Shown here: in pieces, positions 55,576 through 64,000 of the stretch
Layout: each line of letters starts with the position of its first letter
Position numbering within the stretch: the stretch's first letter is position 1
DNA from: Sternotherus odoratus
Lineage: Eukaryota; Chordata; Testudines; Kinosternidae
Length of the DNA: 64,000 bases
Direction: 5' to 3'
Assembly: GCA_032164245.1 (NCBI GenBank)
Contig: JAVMKO010000010.1
Coordinates: 34,236,189 to 34,300,188 of the forward strand
The notes under the pieces: generated by a model
Seen by the model: the letters and a program-made list of their open reading frames with translations, nothing else
Told to the model about the DNA's origin: nothing
The model's database searches: none
Program-made: the position numbers and the translations under genes

Positions 55576-56489
55576 GCCAGCGCTACTCACAGATTTCAAG
55601 CCCCGACGGGACTGTCCCGATCTTCTTTTCTAATGACTTGCATAACAAAGACCGGAGAACCTCACCCAGTGATTCCTGACTCGAACTCACAGCTCCAGGC
55701 TGAGCTCAAAGAGATCTTTTAGGGGACCCCGCACCAGCCTGCAGGACCCCGCACCAGCCTGGCCAGCTGCCCCTGTGGGCGCTTGGCTGGCAAGCGCACA
55801 GAGCTGGCAAAGCTGGGGAAATGTGATTGACAACAGTGCCACCTGCTGCTGAGAGAGGGAAGCTGCAGGGTCCTGCCCACATTCCATTCCGCTGCCAGGT
55901 TCCTGGTGTCAGCCTTTGGTGCCTTCATCTCCTGGGCACAGACTGGGCGGGAACCAGCTGAGGGGAAAGCTGGGTCCCTAGAGCCTAATGACTCAGGGCT
56001 GCTGAGCTCTTCCCCAGGGGATGCCAGCCAATATGACACCCTGCCAGGGGTGGTTACTGTGTGCAGCTGGCACACGGAGGCCTGGGGAGGAATGATGTGC
56101 GCACAGGGACATGCCCGGGCCTTGCAGCAGTTCCCACACCTCAGACTTTGGCAGCACCCACAGACCCCTGGCCAGGAACCACCCCCAGAGAAAGATGAAT
56201 GGGGTTGTCCACACCTGCTTGTTAAATATTCAGACATGCCCCTCGGTCCCACCTCCCCAGCTGCCCCAACACTGGAGACTTGCACCTGTAGACACCCACA
56301 AAGCCACCTCATTATCTTCCTCCAAACTCCTCCTGAAAACTCGCCTTCCCCATGATCCCGGCTAAACAATGGATGAGGGCTGGGCTGCTGGTGTGCAGAA
56401 GACCACAGCCCCTCAGGCTGCCCAGTAGTGGGTCCTAGGGCTCCCATGTGTTTGCAGCTGTTGTCGCTTGTCGTACAATATACTTTGCT
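55576..56489. other. Unassigned sequence
   Basis: No gene recognised. A long minus-strand frame (55719-56645) is cysteine- and serine-rich by composition and runs into a repeat tail, so I do not call it. Confidence 0.4.
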
Positions 56490-56612
56490 TGCAAGTGCCT
56501 TGGGGCAGACCAACTGTCTCTTTGGTCTGTGTTTGTACAGCACCTGACACACTCGGGCCCTAGTCCGCGACTGGGGTTTCCAGGCACTTTGACTATATAA
56601 ATAAAAGTTACT
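56490..56612 (+). mobile_element. MIR/L3-like 3' tail
   Basis: CCTTGGGGCAGACCAACTGT, CTCTTTGGTCTGTGTTTGTA, CAGCACCTGACACACTCGGG and CTATATAAATAAAAG follow the widely conserved 3' end shared by old amniote SINE/LINE repeats. Confidence 0.6.
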
Positions 56613-57879
56613 GGGAGCACATCCGCAGCTAGAAAGAGGACACATGTCAGAATGCTACATGGTCTCCTGCAGAACGCAGGGTGTGCGGGCCAGCTCTGCC
56701 CAGGAGAATCCTGGCCTGGAATGGTAGTAATAGAAGGGCTATGGGTCAAGACTGATGGGCATCAGCAGATGATGCGGGGGAAGCCCAGGGCTGGGATAAT
56801 GGGGGGTGGGACCACAGGCCATGAATAAGAGACTTCGGCAGAGCTGTCCAGAGGGAACCCAAGGCTGCAGATAGGTTTCAGCTGGGAATGGCTGGATACT
56901 GGAACATCAGCTTGGGCCCTGGTGTGAGTGTTGGGGCATGAGTGCCCTGAGCACCAGACTCGCACAATAATGCTGAGCTCTGAGATTTGCCCATGTCAGA
57001 TTTGGGATCAGGGGATCTCTGGTTAGAGCTGGGCCCATGGGCCAGTGTCCGGTAGTCAATACCACTTTGTTTCAGTAGCACGTGCCCCATAGCCCAGCCC
57101 CATGCTGCAGAGGGAATGTGAATGACCATGAGGAGGATGGAGCTTGGGGCCTAGATGGGAAGGGGGCGGGGACAGAGCCTTTCACCTTTCCCTCCCCACA
57201 TGAGTAGCTGTAGCTCTGAGCATTCCGTGCAATGGGCTTGGGATTCACAGCCGGGCTCTGTGCATGTGAATTGCTATGACAGGTGTCACCAGGTGGCGCT
57301 GTTACATATACACTTCCAAGTGCTTTTTATTAGCATGCGAACAAGTTTTGACTGCTGGGGAGACACGCGGGGTTTGCTGTTAGATAAATAAAACACATTG
57401 CACACAGAATAGAGCCCGACTCCACGTCACTGATTCGTGCTTGGCTGAGACATTGCCTGGCAAGGCCTGGACATCTGCTCCTGCTCCATGGGAGGGTGAC
57501 ACTGGAGTCAGAACAGGGTAGTAGTGGCAGCACTATAAACTCCAGGCCAATGGGGCCTGAGAGCTGAAACATCCAGGCACTCTGTAGGGCTTGCGAAAGC
57601 CTGGCAGAGTCTCTGTGTCAGCGTGCAGGGAGTCCCAGAGACAAGGGCCCTTCTCTGGCTCTGAGCGAGTGGGTGAGTCCCCCGCTCACGCACATACTCG
57701 CGGTAGTTCTCAGCAAGCTAGTGGCAAGTGTAACTAGCAGTGGGGCGGTGCCAGCATAGGGAGCCGCAGTGGAGATATGGCTACCCTGCTATTGATGCTC
57801 TCCCTGCCTACCACCCTCTTGCGTTTCCACCACAGAGGCTGCTGGCCCCAGCTCTGCAGATCACCTGAGGAGAGGAAGC
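56613..57879. other. Unassigned sequence
   Basis: The stretch 56760-56900 (GCCCAGGGCTGGGATAATGG, GGCAGAGCTGTCC) looks like an antisense relative of the CCCAACCTGCAGCC-type repeat at 48.9 kb. No gene. Confidence 0.4.
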
Positions 57880-58300
57880 CCAGGATCCAAGCCGGTTAGG
57901 GCTTTCAAGGTTAACAATGGAATTACCCGGGGTTGTGGCCTGGGAGCCAGTGCTCTGTGACATGCTGGAGTCTCCACGTGGTGCAGCCCCAGCTAGTGAC
58001 CCGGCTGGAAGGCCTGTGGCAGGATCTCTCTAAAGAGCTCCCACAGCCAGTGGGATAAAAGACCGGTGCCCACTGGCTGTTGCAATGCCCTGGCCTTCCC
58101 AAGCAGTGGGGGATCCCATAGGACATGAGGAGCAATAGGGAAGGGCAGGCACCTCCCTCAGCTGGGAATCTCTGACCTTGTCCCCAGCCCAGCTCCCCAG
58201 TGGCTCGCTTCCATCCATGCCCATCTCTTGGCTAGAGCTGCACCATAAGGAGGTGGAAACACAGCTGGGTGTCATGTGCATGTGGTAGCACCAGCGCCCA
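57880..58300 (-). mobile_element. L2 LINE fragment, antisense
   Basis: Antisense L2 text: GTTAGGGCTTTCAAGGTTAA, GGCCTGGGAGCCAGTGCTCT and, near the right end, ACAGCTGGGTGTCATGTGCA, which is the complement of the L2 RT motif encoding a YADDTQL-like segment. It is diverged with no open frame. Confidence 0.65.
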
Positions 58301-58374
58301 CAGCATCTCCCCCCCTCCCCCACCCACCCACCTCCCCGTCACAGACACCCAGGCAGGGAGCACAAGGGGCCCTG

Positions 58375-58600
58375 GGGGAGTGGTAAATAGTGAAGAGAAA
58401 AGGTCAGTAACAGAGTGGTATGGATTGATATGGATGTGGAGTGATATGGATCTTTTGGTAATTTAGGCACAAACAAAGATATGGCTAATCATAAATGCAT
58501 ACAGCTGGAAACGAAGAACGTAGGCCACACTTACATGATGGGGTACTGGTCTGGGAAGCAGGGACTGAAAAAGATGTGAGGGTCGTGGCAATTGTAGGCA
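58375..58600 (+). pseudogene. CR1 LINE RT fragment, sense
   Basis: GAGTGGTAAATAGTGAAGAG, GGAAACGAAGAACGTAGGCC and CACACTTACATGATGGGG parallel 54672-54800 of the larger CR1 copy (GAGTGGTAAATACTGAAGAG, GGAACAAAGAATGTCGGCC, ATACTTACATAGG). 5'- and 3'-truncated. Confidence 0.75.
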
Positions 58601-59480
58601 TTTGGTCAGGAGCTTTTTTGAGTGCTTTAACCAGCTTGGATCTCTGCACATGCACACCTTGCCTGGTTCCTCAACGGCTGCCCTGCATCTTAGCCAGCTT
58701 GTGGACTCGGGGACTTTGGCGATTTTGTCTTCTTTTTCATTTGCTTATTGCTCCCATTGTTTTTTTCTCTTACTGCAATGCGAGGAAGAGGCTATCCTAA
58801 CTGCATGTTTTCTAAGGGTCACATACCTGGAAAATATCCCAGCCCTTCAAAGACATCCTGGTGATCTTTGCTGCAGGGATGCCATATTCATTGCATTGTC
58901 TGCTCTGGGTATGTTTGCTGCTTTGCTTGTACGGCTAGTGCAAGATTGTTTGTCCCAGCTTTAGTGTTACCGGGCTTATAACTTCACTTGTTTTAGCTGA
59001 AGGGAGTGGCTTCTGGGTTGTTTGCACTACATGACTTTTCAGCCTTTATCTTTTCCCTTGATATTCTGCTTGTAATTTACATTGTCTCAGTGATACATGA
59101 CTGTACTGTTGTATAATTTTCATGTGGCTTTGCTTGGTTGCAATTTCACTATCTTCTCTTGCATAACGCAGAGGAAGTCTTTGTAGCCTCGCACGTTCAC
59201 TGATGGTATTCACTTTCCTGTTTCTGTGTGTGCTGTTGCCTTGTCTTTGCGTCTGGCGCTAGTCAGAGCTTTACAAACCATTTATTTTTGCTGTTTTACT
59301 TTGTATTGATCACAGGCACTGACTTTTGCTTTTGCCAGGGGGTGCTCCTCTCTGCCCCCTCTCCCGGGTGCGAGCAGTGAGCGGGACCCCGGGGAAAGAG
59401 GCCGAGTGGGGCCAGGCTCTCAGGGAAGAGCATAAGCTGAATGGGGACAGGGCCACAGTCTGGGTGCTGGGGCCCCCAAA
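58601..59480. other. Unassigned T-rich sequence
   Basis: T-rich on the plus strand, with no gene or confident repeat. Confidence 0.35.
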
Positions 59481-59487
59481 AGATTAA

Positions 59488-59568
59488 TCCAGCCTTGTGG
59501 GTGCTGAGCACAGCCTATTTTTTTCGGTAGGTGCTTGAGCCCCAGAGCACCACGGAGTCGGCACCTAT
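59488..59568. repeat. End of the G-rich DNA-element-like repeat (as at 9846)
   Basis: GGGTGCTGAGCACAGCC, GTAGGTGCTTGAGCCCCAG and GAGTCGGCACCTATGG resemble the border text at 9875 and 10208-10243. Confidence 0.4.
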
Positions 59569-59699
59569 GGTACTGATGTCATACACATGCAAAATGGAAT
59601 CCTCTGACTCATCGCTTGATTCCTCGATATGGCGCGTTTTTTCTTTGCTTTTCTCCTCTGCAAGCTTTGGTGTTATTATTTCTCTTGCCCCACTTTATA

Positions 59700-59965
59700 G
59701 ATTGACAGATTCCAAGGCCAGAAGGGACCATTGTGATCGTCTCGTCTGACCTCCTGCACAGCGCAGGCCAGAGACCTGCCCCTAAATAATCCCTTGAGCA
59801 GAGCTTTTAGGGAAACAGCCAATCATGATCATGAACAAAAGTTCATTATGTTAACAATGTGCGCCTTATTTCTCGTCTGAATTTGTCTTGCTTCAACTTC
59901 CAGCCACTGGATCATGTTATAACTTTCTCTGCTAGGCTGAAGAGCTCATTATCAAATATTTGTTG
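59700..59965 (-). mobile_element. CR1 LINE 3' region, antisense
   Basis: GACCATTGTGATCGTCTCGT, TGACCTCCTGCACAGCGCAG, GTCTGAATTTGTCTTGCTTC, AACTTCCAGCCACTGGATCA and TAACTTTCTCTGCTAGGCTG follow the antisense CR1 3' consensus in order. Confidence 0.85.
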
Positions 59966-60119
59966 TATAAAGGCAAAATATTCTCCAGACTTGATGCTAA
60001 AGACAGAGATTGCAAGAGTGGCTAACTAACCACATCCAGGACACCAGCAGGTAGACACAGATGCTGCGAATGTCACGGGAATTAAATCTACAACAGAAGA
60101 GTATCAAAGTTGCCAGCCA

Positions 60120-61230
60120 GAGGGAATAACAGAGCTCACAGGGACTGGCATTACAGCCGATGACATTCTGGTGGACAGCCACAGAGACTGCATGGCAGAA
60201 GCTGGGGCAGATCACGACCACAGCCTCATCTGTCAGCTTGAAAGAGCCAAGGGAGGTAAATCTAAAACTGCATCAAAACAAGATTAAATTGCGATTGACT
60301 CCAGACCCTCGCTGACCTTCCACGGGCCACGACCTGACCCCCCACAAAGGAAAAAGCCATACAGCAGATGCCGAAACCTAAAGCTATTGAATCCGTACAG
60401 TCTAAACTCTCCGACACAATCTCTTCTGAGCCTCTCAGACGTGTGTCAACCCCTGAGGCTTCTACTGGACAAAGATGCATTTTGGACATGGTCACCTGAC
60501 CAAGAAGCAGCCATCACACCCCTTGAGGAGCTGGTGACCAACCATCTCATCCTGAAACACAACAGCGTGAATAAAGAGGTAGCTAGACCAGGTGATGCCA
60601 ATGGGATGGGAGGTGGACATCACTTCTCCAAAAGGGACAGCTGGTAGCTTTGGCAGCAAGTCACTCTCACCAATGGAACAAAGATCTGTTGAAAGTGAAA
60701 AGGGATGTCTGGCGCTAGTCTTTGCATGTGAAAAGTTTGACCAGTACTGTATGTTCAAGGACAGGAACCATTTGACTAGAACATAAACCAGTAGAGAGCA
60801 TTTGGAAAAAGCTACTACTAGCAGCCCCAACACCTATTGAAAGTGCAATGTTTCCGCTCAGATGTACACGTCAAGAAAGGGAGTGAGGTGCACCCAGCTG
60901 ACTGCTTCTCCAGAGGAGCCTTGCAGTATGGAACTATGGCAACTGGACAAGAACAGGGGCTTTTCAACCTTATTGAAATACAGAAAACATGGAAGAGCAT
61001 AGAAAACATCAACCAAGCCAATCATGTGCCAGCTTCAAGGCAGGGGCTGGAAAGACTCCAAGAACAGACCTACAAAACAAAGACTTACCTGTGCTCAGCT
61101 CCTTCATTCTGTCAGGAGGGCCAGACCCCAGGAGAGAGGGCCCACCTGCCTCCCAAGAATACTGGCACTGTGCAGGGGAGCTGAGGGTCCAAGATAGCCG
61201 TGTCTATAAAGCACAGACATTCCTATGAAA
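60120..61230 (+). pseudogene. Decayed Ty3/Gypsy pol: RT, RNase H and linker
   Basis: Plus-strand pieces in the right order: GITADDILVDSHRDC (RT catalytic ADD, about 60148-60192), DHDHSLICQLERAK, PLRLLLDKDAFWTWSPDQEA (start of RNase H, about 60450), MEQRSVESEKGCLALVFACE then KFDQYCM (RNase H core), HPADCFSRGAL (its end, about 60890) and, in another frame, ILSGGPDPR / QEYWHCAGELRVQDSRVYK (integrase N-terminal side, 61110-61210). Frameshifts and stops occur throughout. No LTRs found. It is not obviously the partner of the Gag-protease element, being far more decayed. Confidence 0.85.
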
Positions 61231-62007
61231 ACGGAGAAAAGGTCTGTCAGGGATAATGCACTGCCTTTTCCGCCAGTGCAGGTTTTTTCTCCTGTGGCCC
61301 CTGACGAGAGCTCAGTCTGAAAAACACTGGCCTAGGATAACAGCTAGGAACTGAGGCCCAGCTAGTCACAGGTATTTGGGAACCAATCCTGCAGATTCAC
61401 TGGCACTCACTTCATTTCAGTCAGGGTTGGTGCCTAAATCCCTGAGACCCCTAAAGAACTCTGCCTTTGGGGAGTCTCTGAGTGCAGTCAGCGCACGTGG
61501 GGGAAGGACTCATACCTGAATGCCACGCTGCTCGGCTTTCTCTGGCTCGGCTCAAACACTGAAGCCGTTCTCACTGTGCTGCCTGCTGCGCACTGATCCT
61601 CTGGCACACAGCCCTGGCACTCCGAGGGTGGCACACACCGTACGTTAGGAAGCAAAGGTTTCTCGCATCTGTGCCACTCTGCCCAGGGTAGTCCCGGTCC
61701 GTGTCTAACCCTGGGGACCTCTGATCCAGCCTGTGCTGCTTTTTACCTCTGCTTGCTCACTCCAGGGGGTTGTCTCTCTGGCTGGCGATGGTGTTGTGAA
61801 CAGTTTGCAGAGGGAGGAAGGGAGGGAGGGTATTTATTTATTTGAGCTGTTTGGCCCTGGTGTACAGTTCTGACCCCTGGACTGGCTTCCAAGCAGGGGG
61901 TGAACTGGGGAACTGACCTCAGGGTGATGGGGAGCTGGGGGTGGGGTGGGGTGGGAGAATGTTCTTCTTGTCACTCCTTAAATGAAATGTGTGCATGTGG
62001 CTGAATG

Positions 62008-62009
<2 letters not shown>
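61231..62009. other. Unassigned sequence
   Basis: No gene or recognised repeat. Confidence 0.4.
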
Positions 62010-62066
<57 letters not shown>

Positions 62067-62392
62067 ATGGCTGTGTGCACACATGCATGGTGGCTCTGTG
62101 TGTGTTTGTATGTGTTCACACAATGACTCTGCGTGTCTGTGTCTGTGTCTGTGTGCGGTGGGGGTGTGTGCATGTGCATGTGTGTGGTGGCTCTCTGTGT
62201 GTGTATATTCACATGGTGGCTCTCTGTGAGTGTGTGTGTGGTGGGGGTGCGCATGTGTGTGTGCAGTGGGTGGGTGGGTGTATATGTTGGCACATGTGGT
62301 GGCTCTGTGTGTGCATGTGTGCAGTTGCTGTGTGTGCGGGGGGGTGCGTGCATGCAGGTGGTTGTGTCTGTGTGCGTGCGTGCACAGTAGCT

Positions 62393-62435
<43 letters not shown>

Positions 62436-62660
62436 CTGTATATGTGTGTGTGGGCTTTGTGTGTGCAGTGGCTGTGTATTGGGGGGTGCATATGGGGTAT
62501 GTGCGTGTGGGGTGGGTGTGTCTGTGTGCATGCATGCGCACAGTGGCTCTGTGTGCACGTGTGTGTCTGTGTGTGCATGCAGTGGTTCTGTGTATGTGCG
62601 TGCACAGTGGCGGTCTGTATGTGTGTGTGTATGTGTGTGCACGTGTGTGTGTTCGCCCTG
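62010..62660. repeat. TG-rich simple and degenerate tandem repeat tract
   Basis: A pure (TG)n run (62010-62063) is followed by about 600 bp of degenerate GTGTGTGTG / GTGGCTCTGTGTG / GCACAGTGGC units with a roughly 40-60 bp period. A second TG run is at 62394-62425. All six frames are long and open as a consequence (Val/Cys-rich on plus, His/Thr-rich on minus); these are not genes. Confidence 0.95.
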
Positions 62661-63572
62661 GGCTCCCAGCATTGTTTCTCACTTCCTCGCCTTGACAGTG
62701 CTGGGGCAGGCGGAAGGCAAATGCGCTGGGGAGGGAGTGGGAAGGGCCGGCTCTGGGCTGACTTCGCTCATGCTGCTGCAGAGAGTTCCTCAGCGTCTGT
62801 TCCCACGACCCGCTGCACTTCCTGTTGCTCACCGGCCTTACCAGGCCTTTGGCGAAGGCTTCCGGAAGCGCTGGGGGGGAGGGGGCAGCGTTTCAATCCC
62901 TTTGGAACAAGCAACAACCCCGGCCAAGAGCTGTCCCTGCAGTGGGAAAAGCCTGTGTGTGGAGTTCTCTCCGGCAACCTCCCCGCGCCGCTTGCCGAGC
63001 CGTGGCGGCTGGAGTGAGGGCCAAGACATCTGGAGGCAGGTTCCGTTTCAGCCCCACTGATTGTTCTGCTCCACCCCTGCTGCTAACTTGGAGCAAGAAC
63101 GCCCCAGGCAGCATGTGGCCAGAGCTGCAGGCCCTGCTGAGGGATCCCTGTGCCCCTTTGCAGTCAGTATTACAGGAGCCAACGGGAGTCTTTGAAGGAG
63201 TCTCGGAGAGAATCTCACTGCAGGCAGGGCTTACGCACAGGAACATGCCCTGGTGACAGCAAGTGCTACAGCATCTTCCCTGTGCTGTTAGCAGCACTCA
63301 TCCGAAGGAGGCGAGCAGGGCCCCATGCTTGTGGGGAAAACCGGAGGGAGGTGTTGATCTTGGGACAGTCCAATCTCCAAGCATCCTGGGGATGGGTGAG
63401 TTTGCTGCTGGCTAGTGGCTGGCTGCCGCCTGCCCTGAAGATAGAAGTGGAGATCGCCCTGCAGCGGACAGGCCTGTGTTTCCATGGGCATGTGAATGTG
63501 TCCTTGGTGCCTATAGTGCAAGGACACCAGCATCAGCAGGAGACACCTAGGAGGCTTAGGGCTGCCCAGAGC
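62661..63572. other. Unassigned sequence
   Basis: No gene or recognised repeat; open frames overlap on both strands. Confidence 0.4.
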
Positions 63573-64000
63573 CAGGGCCGGCGACAGAAATTTTGGGGCC
63601 CCCTACTCTGATCGTTTGTGCTCCCCCCCCCCGCCTCGCCTATTCTCCTTCCCCCCCTGCCTGACCCGGCCCACCCAACCTAATCTCCTCCCCCAGCCTA
63701 ACCTCCTCCCCTCCCCACCCATCCCTGCCTGGCCCACCCCGCTGTTGGGGGTGATCTTCTTTTACCCCCGCCCAGCCTCCCCCCCATCTACGAGTCTCTC
63801 CGACTCTGGCTCCTGCCGCGCCCTCCCCACCCCGCGCGCTCCCCGGTGGCTGGCCCGCAGGTGTCTTGCCCGCGCCAGTGGCGGCTGCAGCATCGCTCCC
63901 GGCTCCGGTGGGCTCGGCGCTCCGCGGCTGCCCCGCCTCCCCCCGCTGGGCTGCCATTGGCTCCCGGCCTCGGGTCTCCCCAGCCCCGCTCGCTGGCCTA
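63573..64000. mobile_element. hAT of the 17366 family, cut by the window edge
   Basis: CAGGGCCGGCGACAG at 63573 followed by AAATTTTGGGGCCCC is the inverse of the right end at 17756-17785. The interior is C-rich, as expected for the reverse orientation of the G-rich array. The other end and the target duplication lie outside the window. Confidence 0.85.

Noticed and set aside
55719..56645. 308-codon minus-strand frame
   Set aside because: Compositional Cys/Ser-rich translation with no domain; it starts in a MIR/L3-like tail and ends in unassigned DNA.
61919..62695. Frames of more than 220 codons on both strands
   Set aside because: They are produced by TG/CA repeats, which lack stop codons in several frames; the translations are Cys/Val or His/Thr low complexity.

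Overview
This window is non-coding, repeat-dense vertebrate DNA, most likely from a turtle and otherwise another non-avian sauropsid. The lineage call rests on the repeats: many CR1 LINE fragments in both orientations, a tRNA-derived SINE with a CR1-type 3' tail (the tortoise pol III/SINE type), L2 and MIR relics, several hAT and Harbinger/Tigger-type DNA transposons, and Ty3/Gypsy elements, one of which carries a SCAN-like gag. I could not support any host gene exon, rRNA or functional tRNA gene. Nearly all open frames are chance frames in GC-rich or low-complexity DNA, or lie inside repeats. Layout: 0-9 kb holds a Tigger-type MITE, a MIR, old CR1 copies (including an antisense CR1 endonuclease region at 3.1-3.6 kb) and a hAT relic. 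9.8-13.3 kb holds a G-rich DNA-element-like repeat, a Harbinger-like relic, a 530-bp hAT with target-site duplication (TSD) and a dispersed repeat of unknown class. 17.0-18.7 kb is an antisense CR1 interrupted by a 420-bp hAT and a 165-bp mariner-type MITE. 19.7-22.6 kb holds a 738-bp solo LTR inside an AT-rich MITE and a second LTR-like unit. 25.4-28.8 kb holds an antisense L2 with a hAT inside it, a 661-bp solo LTR, a Harbinger MITE and antisense CR1. The centrepiece is 28.8-33.4 kb. A decayed plus-strand Gypsy integrase region was split by a young minus-strand LTR element. That element is complete in form: two 427-bp LTRs differing at 3 sites, a tRNA-Leu-like primer-binding site, a polypurine tract and a 4-bp TSD. 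It encodes one intact 577-residue Gag-protease protein with a SCAN-like segment, a CCHC knuckle, a retropepsin-like part and an unexpected C-terminal four-cysteine motif, but it has no reverse transcriptase or integrase. Its 5' LTR was in turn split by a 1,168-bp hAT with a perfect 8-bp TSD, and that hAT contains the end of another hAT family. From 34 to 64 kb the sequence is less dense: a SINE, a near-perfect 48-bp palindrome (38.6 kb), two members of one LTR family with perfect 5-bp TSDs (45.6-47.6 kb), a 63-bp tandem repeat (48.9 kb), a (GT)40 tract, a decayed hAT transposase (53.5 kb), CR1 and L2 pieces, a decayed Gypsy RT/RNase H region (60.1-61.2 kb), a large TG-rich tract (62 kb) and a hAT running off the right edge. 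The story is one of successive transposon insertions whose nesting gives a relative chronology.
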